Assembly (NCBI GenBank): GCA_032207245.1
Contig: JAGEOH010000242.1
Span: 1-64,000 of the forward strand
Length of the DNA stretch: 64,000 nt
Source of the DNA: Pardosa pseudoannulata
Taxonomy: Eukaryota > Arthropoda > Arachnida > Araneae > Lycosidae
Reading direction: 5' to 3'
This document shows, in pieces, positions 17,873 to 28,421 of the stretch (positions within the stretch are counted from its first letter, which is position 1; every line of letters begins with the position of its first letter). The notes beneath the pieces are model-generated. The model did not search any database. It saw only the letters and a program-made list of their open reading frames with translations, and was not told the origin of the DNA. Made by a program: the position numbers and the translations under genes.

Positions 17873-17931
<59 letters not shown>

Positions 17932-17990
17932 TTAACTCAATTAACTAAGCTGAAACCTAACTTATGAGAAAAATAAAATGCCCTCTGGCT
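17100..17990 (-). pseudogene. Gypsy RNase H fragment (second copy)
   Basis: Read leftwards this is the RNase H portion of a Gypsy polyprotein: a DHNPLTFI segment followed by SKLQRW (about 17460-17560), then a PGVKLTNTDAWSRL segment (about 17220-17270) equivalent to the family's C-terminal PG...ADALSR tail. It duplicates 18670-19270 with many differences and several frame breaks. A 53-bp poly(T) interrupts it. RNase H degrades the RNA strand during reverse transcription; this copy is dead. Confidence 0.7.
17878..17930. repeat. Poly(T) tract, about 53 bp
   Basis: Uninterrupted T run inside the Gypsy RNase H fragment. It may mark a retroposition poly(A) tail in inverse orientation or plain slippage. 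Confidence 0.95.
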
Positions 17991-18189
17991 GTCTCACACT
18001 TAAAGAGTTCTTCACTCAAGAATTATAGCCATCGCGTAGCATAAAAGTAGACTGTAGCGATCAAACTATTACTTAATGATAAAAGAGCGGGAGGTAAAGG
18101 AGATCAATAGAAGAAAACAATAGTAAAAGGTGTGACCCCTCATCCCACGATACCATATTCACTGTATGATATTGAGGACCTTATTGACG

Positions 18190-18492
18190 TCACCCGATGT
18201 TTTCTCAATGGAGCATATATTTGAGCATTTAACGTTCTACTACTTAAAACACTAAACTTATGAATTTATTTCCTACACATTGCACAATTCTTGATTAAAT
18301 ATGACTTAAACACTACACTCAATCAAAACATCTAACATTTAGTATATTGCTATGATTTTAAATTTAAATCCCAATCGACGGTCAATCTCGTGCACCGTTC
18401 TGTGCAGCACACTTCACCATCTCCACTTCTCTTGTCTTCAGCGTTCATCCCTCTCTTCAGTCAAGTGATACAGTGACGTCACTCGCGCATCA
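18190..18492 (-). repeat. 3' LTR of degraded Gypsy element
   Basis: Homologous along its length to 28137-28421. In element sense both begin TGTGATGC, followed within 20 bp by a T/CACTGAAG-type segment, and end near GGTGACGTCA. A purine-rich GTGTGGGGAA precedes the start, as a polypurine tract should. Edges are approximate because the copies are diverged. Confidence 0.65.
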
Positions 18493-18769
18493 CATTCCCC
18501 ACACAAAATTGGATCTAGGGGTGCAACCATCTAGCTAGACTATAACACTTACCTGCCATGTGACGTCACAATACTTGGTCTTACTACTCCATGACAATTT
18601 CTGACATCTAACTGGAACACACATTTATACATATGACTAATATGAATAATAACATGTGTCATTACTGTAAAAATATATAAAAGAACGAGAATGAGTCTTG
18701 TTCTTGTTTCTGCGATCAGTCTATTATACATGTGCTTCCGTGGTATTTAGTCAAGACAAATCATCAGTA

Positions 18770-19507
18770 TTGTTTATTTCACACATGAACAATGTGACAC
18801 GGAGCCGTTATACTTCATTAAAGCCAAAGTCCATCTCTGTCACTTCGATGACAGTGGAGCATTCTGGGTAACAATATGTCAACGGATTGCGGTCTGTTAT
18901 AAGTTCAGTGGTAGATCCGAAGATCCAAGTTTCAAATTTTTTCAAACTCTATACTACTGAGTATGCTTCCCGTTCGATGGTTGGCCTCGCCTGCTGTGTC
19001 TTACTCAACTTCTGGCTAGCAGAGATTATAGGATAAACATACTGTCTTTTCTTTGAGATAAAAAAGCACCGATTCCTACGGAAGACGCGTCACTCTATAA
19101 CACGAAAGGTTCTCCTACAACAGGAGTATATAGACTTGATACCTCAACCAGACATTTCTTTAGAGTATCAAGAAATTCATCGTGTTCCTCCGTCCAATTC
19201 AGTGTCTCGGGATTTTTATGTTTGATTAACTCAGTTAATGCATAAGCGATATTAGAGTAGTGGGGTATGTAACATCGATAATATTTAATTAAACCTAACA
19301 GGCTCTTCAATTGCTTTATTGTCTAAGTTGAACCAATTTGTAAATGGCTTCTTCATCTCCTGGATCAGTTTTATGTTTGCAGGATACTAAATGTCCTAAG
19401 TGTTTAATTTGAGATTTTCCTAAAGAACATTTCTTTAGATTCAGGGAACCGAACGTGTAATTTTTTAAACACTTCTTAAGTGTACAGGAACAGGATGCAT
19501 ATCTCAT
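18770..19507 (-). pseudogene. Gypsy RT thumb and RNase H fragment
   Basis: Begins in the RT thumb (LNLKKCSLGKSQIKHLGHLV, about 19380-19450), continues through the connection region (SLLGLIKYYRCYIPHYSNIA, about 19250-19310, and LNWTEEHDEFLDTLKK), then RNase H (ITDRNPL, about 18890), ending near 18770. Upstream RT motifs, including the catalytic YVDD, are absent. Frameshifts separate the blocks. It follows directly on the integrase C-terminus and is followed by the 3' LTR, with no integrase downstream. Confidence 0.75.
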
Positions 19508-19519
19508 TCTTCATTCTCG

Positions 19520-20078
19520 AAAATAGCACCTACTGCTTGTACTCGAGGATGAAAACTCTTAATTTTATTAACATGTACGCTTCTATATTTCCTTCGGACA
19601 ATCTGGCTTTACAAGAATCTGGACTACATCTAGTTGCTATTCCTGCTGGCTGTATACCTCTAGCATAGAATTGGAATTGGGAATAAACTTGATCTTGGAA
19701 ATAAACTAGAAATTCTTTATATATCACAATTCAATTATAATACTTTGTATATGCCCCTTGATTTATTTCCGCTATTAGAGATCAATGCTCTGCGTCAGTT
19801 TCTAAATTGGTTTTTAATTCCTGTAGATAATCCATTGTGTTTTACCTATTTTATATGTTGAGGAATTTCACCAGATCACGACGACTTTAAGACCGTAAGC
19901 GGCTCCCTTGTCTCTCATACATAAATTTAAATTTAAATGGTGATACCTCGTGATGCAATTTGGTATTTCTCTATATGCAAATAACAGATATGGAATACAT
20001 TTACCCCAATTCTTTGTGTCGCTCCGTATACGGGATGTAACCTGTTATTTAAGACGTAATTATATCTTTCCATCAAGC
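19520..20078 (-). pseudogene. Gypsy integrase, C-terminal part
   Basis: In several minus-strand frames there are blocks typical of the end of a Gypsy integrase: a PYLLFAYREIPN block (about 19985-20020), a KYYN-containing helix (about 19740) and a VHVNKIKSFHPR block (about 19540-19580) like the GPY/F-proximal tail. The Tc1 insertion at 20081 separates it from the rest of the core. Multiple frameshifts make it non-functional. Confidence 0.65.
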
Positions 20079-20080
20079 TA

Positions 20081-21389
20081 CACTCAAGAGCCAAAACATT
20101 ATGACTACGTGTCAATAACGAGTTGGACCACCTTTGGCACGCAACACAGCTTCAACCCACAAGCCCTTGGGAGATGGCAGGAGACAGATTGTAACAGATA
20201 TTTAAGCAACGATTACGCAAATCCGAGATATTGCGAATTGGTGGACGTCCAACACCATGTCGTCTACTCCTGGTTTCACCGTCATTCATCTACTTTGCAT
20301 AAGTACTAACAACTGTAAATCGCGAACAACCCAAGAGTCATGTAGTTTCGTAAGTACTTATCTCTGAGCTGCCGTCCCATGACATCCCAAATGTGTTCTA
20401 TCGGATTGAGATCCGGTGAGCTAGGCGGCCAAGACATTAACTGGAATTCAGAATCATGTTCCTGGAACCACACTAACACAATTTTAGTCTTGTGACACGG
20501 GACGTTGTCCTGTTGGAACATTCCATTTCCAGCTGGAAAACAAAGGCCATGTAAGGGTGCAACTGATCCGCAATGATGTTCAGATATCCTGTAGCATTCA
20601 TGGTCTGCTCTACCACAATCACGGGTCCCAGAGACGCCCAAGAGAACGTCCCCCAAAGAATAGTACCTCCACCACCGGCCTGTGTATAATCTACTGTAAA
20701 TGAAGGAAACAACTGTTCGCCTGGAAGACGGCGTATCCTGACAAGGCCATCGGCGGGATGAATAACAAACTGTGATTCATCTGACCAGGCAACTCTCTCC
20801 CACTGCTCCGTGAATCAGTCGCGATGTTCCTGGGCCCAACGTAGGCGCAGTTGGCGATGACGCTTGGTCAGCTAAGGCACACGATTGGGACGTTTGCTGC
20901 GTAGCCCCATATCCAACAGTGTCCGCTGAACAATGTGTTCCGATACTATTCTACTTCGCCCTGCATTGTATTGGGTTGTCATCTGAGCCTATGTCTAGCT
21001 CCGGTTTTGCTTCACCATGCAAGACAGTCTCCGACGACTTTTTTCTTTGATAGCGTGTGGACGTCCAACACCATGTCGTCTACTCCTGGTTTCACCGTCA
21101 TTCATCCACTTTGCATGAGTACTAACAACTGTAGATCGCGAACAATCCACGAGTCATGCAGTTTCGCGAGTGCTTATTCCGAGCCTTCGAGCCATTACAA
21201 TCTACCCAATATCAAAATCGCTTAGATCGACAGTCTTTCCCGTGACACACAGAAGTAAGTGAAAGAATGATTCTTCAGACTCCAGCAGCAGTGAAATACC
21301 ACTTCCACCTGATCACATGCCTTCCACGTCATCCAGGCGAGATAAAGTGCAAAATGTAGGGGTGGTCATAATGTTTTGACTCTTTACTG
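20081..21389 (-). mobile_element. Tc1-like transposon with TA duplication
   Basis: Terminal inverted repeats: CACTCAAGAGCCAAAACATT at the left and, inverted at the right, CAGTAAAGAGTCAAAACATT, both continuing ATGAC. TA flanks both ends (20079-20080 and 21390-21391). The 1309-bp length is normal for Tc1. A roughly 130-bp segment occurs twice inside (20242-20375 and 21056-21190). The insertion splits the Gypsy integrase. Confidence 0.85.
20306..21195 (-). pseudogene. Tc1-family transposase, frameshifted
   Basis: From right to left: helix-turn-helix segment (RSTVVSTHAKWMNDG, about 21080-21150) with in-frame damage; first catalytic Asp in WSDESQF (about 20775-20795); GGGGTILWG; second Asp in FQQDNVPCHK (about 20490-20520); third acidic residue in SPDLNPIEHIWD (about 20385-20420). 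This is the DD34E cut-and-paste transposase pattern. A frameshift near 20570 splits it. After the NPIEH block the frame runs into a second copy of the helix-turn-helix segment instead of the normal C-terminus. Confidence 0.85.
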
Positions 21390-21391
21390 TA

Positions 21392-21543
21392 GTATTTTCT
21401 AGGTTTTCTAGTGTTGCGAATCTGGGATGTGTGCCTAGTCTAGCATCAAAATTTTAGTATAATTTGTATATAAATTTTGCTGTGTCACTAGTTATAATCT
21501 GTGGTATACCTGTTTGCGTAAATATCTCTAATAACAGAGGCCT
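21392..21543 (-). pseudogene. Gypsy integrase core, middle part
   Basis: Minus-strand translation gives LLEIFTQTGIPQIITSDT, the stretch around the second catalytic Asp of the rve core. Asp lies in SDT where the family has D-Q/N-G. It is flanked by Tc1 on the left and by the 2.6-kb insertion on the right. The frame is continuous with 24161 onward if one copy of the AGGCCT repeat is removed. Confidence 0.65.
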
Positions 21544-24154
21544 ACAAAATTGAAATTTTTGAAAAATACAAGAGAAGTTTCTCTTTATTTTTAAGGTATT
21601 TGGTAAGCTGATTTTGAAAATGACCTCCATTTTTTTTCATCACGTCTGGATTTTTTGTAAAATTGATATACATATTATTGGTAATGTCCTATATGAATGC
21701 TCTCGAACTGTTTGCTTGTACTGACTGGCAACAGTGGGTTTTATAATATATTCATGTGAGTTTTTTAATCTGTTTATGAAGAGGCATATTAATTTTTAAA
21801 CAATTAAAATTAAAAATGTATAAATTTTGTATATAAAGATTGAAGACCACCACAACCTGAACGCTTGAGACACACCTGGCTGAGACAAAAAATCACCTCG
21901 TTATTAAATTTTTTATATTAATTTTATAAGAAAAACACTCCTAGAAAAAACCTCAACGACCTGTTTTTACATGTTTTATTAAGGTTTATACATAAAGTAA
22001 ATGTAAGTTTGAAATATATTTTAAACTGAGGACGAAACAAAGACATTTCAATTTAATTACGTGCTTTTTTTTCTTTAAGATTTCTTTTTGACGTTCTTTT
22101 AGGTTCAATCTTATCCTCATCTCTTGCTAACATCCAACAATAGTCGGAAAGCATATTCTTGTTCCATCATCCTTGATATATTCGCTCCATATCATTGATG
22201 TCTTGATGAACCTTTCTCCCTGTTCTTCGCTGACTGATCCTAAATTTTCGGGGGAAAAGTCCAAATGGGATTGAAGAAAATACAATTTTACACTCATGGC
22301 GAATCCAACACTTGAAATTTGTCTACCATGTTGTTAACAATTGTTTTAAAATTGGGATATTTGTGATTGCCCAGAAATTTTCAGAAAATATCTTTGAAGG
22401 CAACCCAAGCTTCTCTTTCCTTTGATGTCATGGTTTTCTCAAATTTTTTGTCCCTTATAAATTTTCGGATGTCTGGTTCTACGAAGACTCTCTCATTCAA
22501 TTTGGCTTCAGATAAACCAGGAAACTTTTTACCCATATATTTAAAAGAATCGCCATCTTTTGGAAGAACCTTAACAAACTGCTTCATAAACACGTAATTT
22601 TATGTGCAAAGGGGGGGGGTTAATAATACTTTTTTTTTTTTTTTTTTTTTTTTGGATCAACCAAGATTTTTCTAATTACATTTTTCATGTCTCGCACAAG
22701 ATTCTGCCTTTTTGGCTAATCTTTTCTGACCCAATGCTGTGTTTTGTCAAGGCTGTCCCACTCACAAATAAAACTCGGAAATTTTGTTACGCATGTTGTT
22801 GACCGAGAAGCACGGTAATGATTTTTTAAATCACGCAAATGGTCCAACCGTGGTTGTCAGATTTTATTTTGTTGAGCACGAGAGCTAGATTTTCATACCT
22901 TTCTTTAAATGCACCGAGTGTCCAACAGGCACTGACGTCCATTGGTTTCCTTGATGAAGAAGGACAGCTTTAAGGCTCCTTTTTGACGCATCTATAAAAA
23001 GCCTCCATTCATCTTTATTGTAGGGAATCTTAAATTTTGTCATCAATCCAGGAACATCTGAGCAATGAACGAGGTTCTCGTCTTCGTCAAAATACTAAAT
23101 AAATTCCCTTTCGCGATTCCTGTATCAACAAAATGTGGTTCCTTTCACCAATAAGTTTTATTTTTTCAATCTGGAGCCTAATAATTCAGCTGCCTCTTTG
23201 GGAAGGCCCAGATCTCTAGTCAAATCATTAAGTTCAACCTGAGAGAAAAGCCGAGGGGAATCGTCTTCAAAGGCATTATATATTGTACCGGATTCTTGAA
23301 CTTCGGGATGTTCAGAGTCAGAAGTTTTAGAAGAGAAAACTGCTAATTCTGTCGGGCGTATGGCCGAATGAATGTTTGTAAGGTACAATATTAGCTTGAA
23401 ATTTTTTCGATTATATCCATATGTATGGCAAGAACAAAAGTAACAGTCATCAAAGTGGTTTTTTGTCTCCCTCCATACCATTGAATTTCTAAATCGTAAG
23501 GCAGTCCTTCTTTCCTTTGAACCATAAACTTAAATCATTGACACACTGCACACAAACTTTAAGAGGAGCCCATGATTTGTCTTGGTCTCCAAGTTTAATG
23601 CCAAAATACGCAAAATAAAGCCGTTTTACGTAGCATGTGATGTTCCTTTTGCGATTTTTAATGACAATATATTCGCCACAAATTTAGCAAAAGTCATCAG
23701 GCATATTTTCACAGCGTCTCGAACTCGAAGCCATTTTCACAGAGTAAGTACTGCTGTTTACATGACGTCAGTGGAGAGGATTCGCGCTTCGCTATAGGTT
23801 GACAGCGACTGCGACGGGAGGGAGGGATGGTGAAGAGGGACATTGCGCGTTCCCAGGGTTTTACGAATCTGTCTAATCGGTGATCCGGATCAACATTGAA
23901 GTTTTAAAAGCCCTAAAATACTAATTACGCTTTTGTAGTTTACCACAAAAGGGTATTTTGAGGGTTTCACAACGGTAAACGCGAAGAAAAAAATCAAAGC
24001 CGAAAAGCAAAATACGTGAGAAATATTCATAAAACCCCACATAAAATTGAATTTTTCAAGAAAATAGGACGTGAAAAACATTTCTAATGATTTTTTCAAA
24101 ATAAATACTAAAAAATACGTAATGTTCAATTGTCACATCCCTTTTTTTCACTGT
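21544..24154 (-). mobile_element. 2.6-kb insertion with AGGCCT duplication, carrying an uncharacterised gene family
   Basis: AGGCCT occurs at 21538-21543 and 24155-24160, exactly where the Gypsy integrase frame is interrupted, and the frame is restored in phase by removing the block plus one hexamer. That proves a clean insertion. The termini start ACAAAATTG on one side and ACAGTGAAAA (inverse) on the other, so terminal inverted repeats are at best a few bases. The interior holds one pseudogene covering 22053-23734. The element class is unknown to me. Confidence 0.65.
22053..23734 (-). pseudogene. Broken copy of an uncharacterised arthropod multi-copy gene family
   Basis: Starts at ATG (23734, MASSSRRCENMPDDFC) with Cys pairs (CxxC after the first stop, then VCVQC near 23560). 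It continues with a MVWRETKNHFDDCYFC block (about 23430-23481), a LNDLTRDLGLPKEAAELLGS block (about 23170-23240), FIDASK (about 23000) and an MKQFVKVLPKDG block (about 22580), and ends with a WMLARDE-like stretch and a lysine-rich tail at 22053. At least one stop and several frameshifts disable it. I recall intact relatives as intronless, high-copy 'uncharacterized' proteins in many arthropods. Function unknown; the paired cysteines suggest zinc binding. Confidence 0.7.
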
Positions 24155-24600
24155 AGGCCTGTTTAATGTATCGCACTTCGCCATAGCGGTAATCGAGCGT
24201 GCTGGTATTATTGCCTCTGGCCATATATGAAACATTACATATCTATGTTTACGAGCCGACGTAGATTTAATTGGACCAGTTATATCTACAGTAACATAGT
24301 CAAACGGAAATTCAGGTCCAGGTACTGGTGTAATTGGTATTTTGTCACTTGCTAACTCTCTCTACTTTTTAACTGGCATTCTTTACATGTGTTACAATAT
24401 TCTTTAATATCTACCGATATGCTAGGTCAAAAAAGTAAATAATGAATTCTCTGTTTAGTCTTCCTTACTCCTAACTGATTAGCAAAAACGAATTCATGCC
24501 TGAATTTTAATACCTGATCCCTTCTGATTTTAGGTACTTCTAGTTGTATAACAGTCTGCCTTTCTATCCTGCCCTTATGACAAATTATTTAATTTATCTC
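24155..24600 (-). pseudogene. Gypsy integrase zinc-binding domain and start of core
   Basis: Right to left: LEVPKIRRDQVLKFRHE, then LGVRKTKQRI and YCNTCKECQ (about 24370-24560), the H2C2 zinc-binding module. Then comes a PGPEFPFDYVTVDITGPI block (about 24290-24340), in which VDITGP carries the first catalytic Asp of the core, and WPEAI. One stop sits in the zinc-binding part. It follows the protease region with no RT between them. Confidence 0.75.
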
Positions 24601-25028
24601 GGAATAATTAATTTTATTTCTCTTATCATTACCTCGAACCCCTTTTAATGTTTCCCAATTCTGCTATTGCTTCTTAAGTACTGCATCGCCTCATTGATCA
24701 TATTTTCATACTTACTCTCCCCCTCAGATTTATTGAATACCACATAAGTTCGCGAATCAGCTGTGTTTAACTAGTTTAGAATTTGGGCCTTTTCTTCTTT
24801 TTAGTCAGATTGCAGAGCTTGTTCATCATTTTTTTTTTAACTTTACAGATTCTTTTTCCAATTCCGTTATTTGCTGACATTTCAGCCTTTTGTCGTTTTT
24901 CCGCTTCTAACACTTTTATTTATGTGCTATTGCGAAGCTCATAAATTTAGGGTGTAATGATGCAGGGTACTACTAGCTTTTCAGTTACTGCAAATAACAC
25001 GTTCGCACTGCTATGAGCATACTTAGGG
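24601..25028 (-). other. Gypsy internal spacer between protease and integrase
   Basis: Minus-strand frames show short matches to a charged linker (repeated Lys/Glu segments) broken by stops. No RT motif is present in this interval, which matters for the domain-order argument. Confidence 0.45.
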
Positions 25029-25253
25029 CTATAAAATTCTAAAGTTATTGTTAATGTCTGTACCTAAGCTGTAATTTTTTCGTCGAAAGCTGAAATGAGT
25101 TAGTTGAACCCTTGAATTTTGACTCTTTTCCGAGTTAACGGAATCATTGGAATGTAAAATAGCCTTGTCAGCGGCTAAATCTAACAATGCTTTTATTATA
25201 TTTCCATCGAGTAAAATATTTACATACTGTAAGTTTTGTAGATTTTGCGGCAC
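25029..25253 (-). pseudogene. Gypsy aspartic protease region
   Basis: 75-codon open frame with YVNILLDGNIIKALLDLAAD. ALLDLAAD stands where retroviral-type proteases have the catalytic LLDTGA/LLDSGA motif. It is adjacent to and in line with the zinc-knuckle fragment, the normal gag-protease order. The active-site Thr/Ser is replaced by Leu. Confidence 0.55.
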
Positions 25254-25262
25254 ATCTTCAAA

Positions 25263-25454
25263 TTATTCCATTTTTACTCTAGCAACTAATTTATCATTTT
25301 CTTTCCCCCTCGAATCATTTTTCAAATGGGTTTGTGAACTCTTTGATTTGTTGTTTTCCTCGTTCGGGCAATACCGCAGATGACTCTTCAGTCGTTTACG
25401 TAATTTGCATTGTTTGGATGGGTATACAAGTATATTATTATGAATATTTTTCAT
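25263..25454 (-). pseudogene. Gypsy gag zinc-knuckle region
   Basis: Open frame with KQCKLRKRLKSHLRYCPN, a decayed CX2CX4HX4C-like knuckle in which H and the last C remain. It lies immediately before the protease. Nucleocapsid knuckles bind element RNA. Confidence 0.45.
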
Positions 25455-25856
25455 AGGGAGTGGGACATTTTAAACTCGCATTCCCTCGGGCTTCTGTTTC
25501 AGTCTGACAGCTGTATTTTGCTAGTTCGTCATATAATTAAAAAAAAAAAAAAAAAAAAAAAACTTTTGTCTTGGGGTGAAAAATAGTTATCAATCAATTC
25601 GCTTATCGTTTTGGATTTTAAACAGATGTCTTAACTGTTTTATCCTAATATAGCTTCTCGTTTCGGAATCTAATGCATTTAATAATCTTTCACTCAATAT
25701 CAATTGTTGAAAATTTCTAGATCCGAAACTTGAGTTCGGAATAAACATCCGAGTTTGGCCTTAATCTATTTGCAAACAACATGTGATTTTCATTTCTATT
25801 TTTTGCCCAGAGAAAATTGTCCAGACAAGCTTCAGAGGTTGGTTGAATTCTTTTAA
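25455..25856 (-). pseudogene. Gypsy gag middle part
   Basis: Minus-strand frames near 25700-25850 give short matches to a capsid-like region (FLWAKNRNENHMLFANRL). A 23-bp poly(A) at 25539-25561 and stops interrupt it. The piggyBac MITE at 25857 cuts it. Confidence 0.5.
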
Positions 25857-26387
25857 CCCCTTCCGGTACGATTTAATAATGAAAAACTGTGCGTGAAGTA
25901 ACCATTTATTTTTTATTTAAAAAAACTTGTTTTATTTTACAATTCTTACATATTCTTAATTAAAATCCACTTTTTACACAGTGTTAAGTATCAGAAAAGG
26001 TAAAAATAAGATAATAGTCTTTAAGCTAGTGGTACTTTTCTAAACAAAGTGCAAAGGAATTCTGAATTGTTTACATCGCCAGGGAGTCTCACTTCTAATT
26101 TGATTCTTGTAACCACATGGCATTTCTTAGTAGATTTTCTTTTATTCTGACTCATCAATTTGGCAGTGACTTGTACCAAGAAACTTTAAATAAACAATAT
26201 GTAATAGAGATCTGGGATTTCCACAAGTAACAAAAGTGTTGCTAAATTCAGTACACTAGAAATTTTAAACTAAATTAATTATTATATTTATCAGTAACTT
26301 TAGTCGCATGACGAGTGTAGCTCGTCATTGTGCGGTATGGAATGAAAAACCAATGACGAGCTAGACTCGTCATTTTACCGGAAGGGG
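25857..26387. mobile_element. piggyBac-type MITE with TTAA duplication
   Basis: 531 bp, flanked by TTAA at 25853-25856 and 26388-26391. Ends CCCCTTCCGGTA and inverse TACCGGAAGGGG are perfect 12-bp inverted repeats. TTAA plus CCC-starting ends is diagnostic of piggyBac. The right part contains ATGACGAG/CTCGTCAT stem-loop repeats (26308-26375). No transposase is encoded. Confidence 0.85.
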
Positions 26388-26393
26388 TTAATA

Positions 26394-27330
26394 CGAGGGT
26401 TGGAACTTTAATAGTGGCAACATCTGTAAGAACGCTAAGCAACAAACCAAATATCGCGTATACCACATGTGAGCTACATACCTACCTTACTTCTCAACAA
26501 AAAGAATCGTCCTTCTTACGCCATGCGACTGCGGAGTGACGCTAAGAACTCATCCTTATATTAGCTTGCAGTCTGAAGTGTTGTCAGGATGTTTTCAAAA
26601 CAAGAACAACGAAGTTGGATAAAAATTCAATGTGCCAAGGTTCGTGGAGCACGACAATGTCATCTAGGGATTCAAGGGGCTTGCGGGAAATCTGCATTGC
26701 CTTACAGAACTGTAGGAAGATGGGTAAAAGCCTTCAATGAAGGACGCCAAAATGTGGCAGACATCGGCTAGGTCGTCTTAGTGTCAGCGAATAGAAGTGC
26801 ATGCTGTTGCCACATTAATGGACAGTGATCGAAACCAAACGATTCATGATCTAGCCCAACAGATAGGATTTGCACATGCACACAATGTTCTGCACACTCT
26901 GAAGGAACGCCTGGGCATGAGAAAAATTCTGCACTTTCTCCAGAACGCCCCTATCATTTTACACGACAATGCTCGGCCGCATACAGCGCAAGATGTAACT
27001 GATTTGTTCGATTGATGGAGCTGGGAAGTGCTTTACCATACACCATACTTCCCAGATTTTCCACGTTGTTCAACTCTTGTGACTTTCACTTGATTCCTAA
27101 GATGAAAATACCACTTCGTGGCATTCACTTCAGAACTGTTCCTGAGATTATTGCGACAATAGACCGGTCCATTCGAACTATCAACAGAACAAGCACTGCT
27201 ACAAGTGCTCTGAGACTTCCCATCGTTGAAAACGGATTATACACAATTCTGGCGACTATATTGATGGACTGTAAAACATGGTGACATGAATCGCTTTTGT
27301 ATTTCATGGAAATAAAAGTTCCAACCTTTG
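26394..27330 (+). mobile_element. mariner element, internally deleted
   Basis: The left end CGAGGGTTGGAACTTT and inverse right end CAAAGGTTGGAACTTTTATT are terminal repeats. TA flanks at 26392-26393 and 27331-27332. Length 937 bp against about 1.3 kb for intact mariners. It lies directly against the TTAA of the piggyBac MITE, so two transposons inserted at touching sites in the Gypsy gag. Confidence 0.85.
26589..27284 (+). pseudogene. mariner transposase, deleted and frameshifted
   Basis: N-terminal block MFSKQEQRSWIKIQ...GRQNVADIG (26589-26768) stops early. The frame resumes at HAVATLMDSDRNQTIHDLAQ (26797 on). A deletion after the KERLGMRKI segment removes the part with the first catalytic Asp. 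The second Asp remains in HDNARPHTA (about 26960-26985). A shifted frame then carries the PDF...CDFHLIPKMK block with the third Asp. Mariner transposases are DD34D enzymes; this one cannot work. Confidence 0.85.
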
Positions 27331-27332
27331 TA

Positions 27333-27900
27333 GTATCTGTTTAACCTTATAATATTTTTTCCATTTCTTCCGTGTCAACATAAATAATAAATGCGCAGTT
27401 CGTTCATCTAACATATGTAATAAAAGTTAGACTTTTACATATTCCATGACATTTTTAATTTCAAAAGACCTTTCAAGTGAGGTAATAAAACAGATTCCAC
27501 GATTCGGGTCTTGTTGGTACAACACGAGTTAGCACTCTTATACTCTTTATTAGTGACTCTAGTGAATTGACGTTAGTGCTTTGAATTTCCGTACTTGCAT
27601 TGGCATTTCTATTTTTTGCCTGAATCCTCACGATTTCTAGCTGGGCCCTAGCAAGTTCTAATTTCATTCTCTACTCTAACTCTTCAGTTTTTCTTTTCTC
27701 GCGCTTCATATGTTCCTCAACAGTCGAAGTTAAAATTTGTTTAACGAACCCCGGATCAGTTTCATTTTGTCTACTCTTTTCGATTAATTATTTTATATCT
27801 ACAATTCGCTGTTCTGGTTTCCATAATATGGCGTAATTCTTAGGCCTCTTCAACTAACTACCCTTTCTTCCGCCTCTTTTATATTAAACATTTTACTTTT
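27333..27900 (-). pseudogene. Gypsy gag N-terminal part
   Basis: Contains a coiled-coil-like KLELARAQLEIVRIQAK helix, then SLIKSIRVLTRVVPTRPESW (about 27480-27560), the start of the capsid-like domain in this Gypsy group. It stops at 27473, and the rest continues beyond the mariner. Order and strand agree with the other parts of the element. Confidence 0.65.
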
Positions 27901-28136
27901 AATAGTTCAAACGAACATTACTTTAAAATTTTTACTTTCGATTTATCCTTAAATACACATATTGACATTCTAAACCATCCTACACCGTTCCCTTTGTAAC
28001 ACAAAACAGTTTCTAATACCCATTCCAGCATATGCATTTTTATATTTCTTTATATTCATTTATATTCTTACATTTATATTCTACAGCTCTGGATTCTCTG
28101 GTTGCTCTGAAGAGAACATGAGAGAGTACCTTTTTG

Positions 28137-28421
28137 ACGTTACCCCACGTTTTCTCAGGGGAACGTATATTTGAGCAATATACACCCCACCACTTAATAC
28201 ACTAAACTTACGTATTCATTCACTACACACTTCACAGTTCTTGATTAGATACAGCATAAACACCACACTGCAACAAATATCTAACATAACATATAGCTAT
28301 GACTTTAAAAATCAAAACCAATCGACGGTGATTTTTGTGCATCGTCTCGTACAACTCGCACCTCTCTCTCGTCTGCCCTTGCTCACCATTCCCTTCAGTG
28401 ACATCAGTCTGGCATCACAAT
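28137..28421 (-). repeat. 5' LTR of degraded Gypsy element
   Basis: Aligns with 18190-18492: same TGTGATGC start in element sense, shared ACCGTCGATTGG segment, shared TTTAGTGT.TTAAGT block and common end near GTNACGTCA. The edges are estimated. Confidence 0.65.

Larger units (their letters stand above)
18190..28421 (-). mobile_element. Degraded Gypsy-type LTR retrotransposon with copia-like domain order
   Basis: Minus-strand element bounded by two related LTRs (28137-28421 as 5', 18190-18492 as 3'). In transcriptional order it contains gag, zinc-knuckle region, protease, integrase zinc-binding and core, integrase C-terminus, the thumb part of RT, RNase H, then the 3' LTR. It is split by four later insertions with their own duplications: mariner, piggyBac MITE, a 2.6-kb unknown element and Tc1. 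The RT fingers and palm, including YVDD, are missing. All frames are broken. Confidence 0.7.

Noticed and set aside
18671..18684. Plus-strand TATA box of a host promoter
   Set aside because: Lies in the degraded Gypsy region, opposite to the element's own strand, with no gene downstream.
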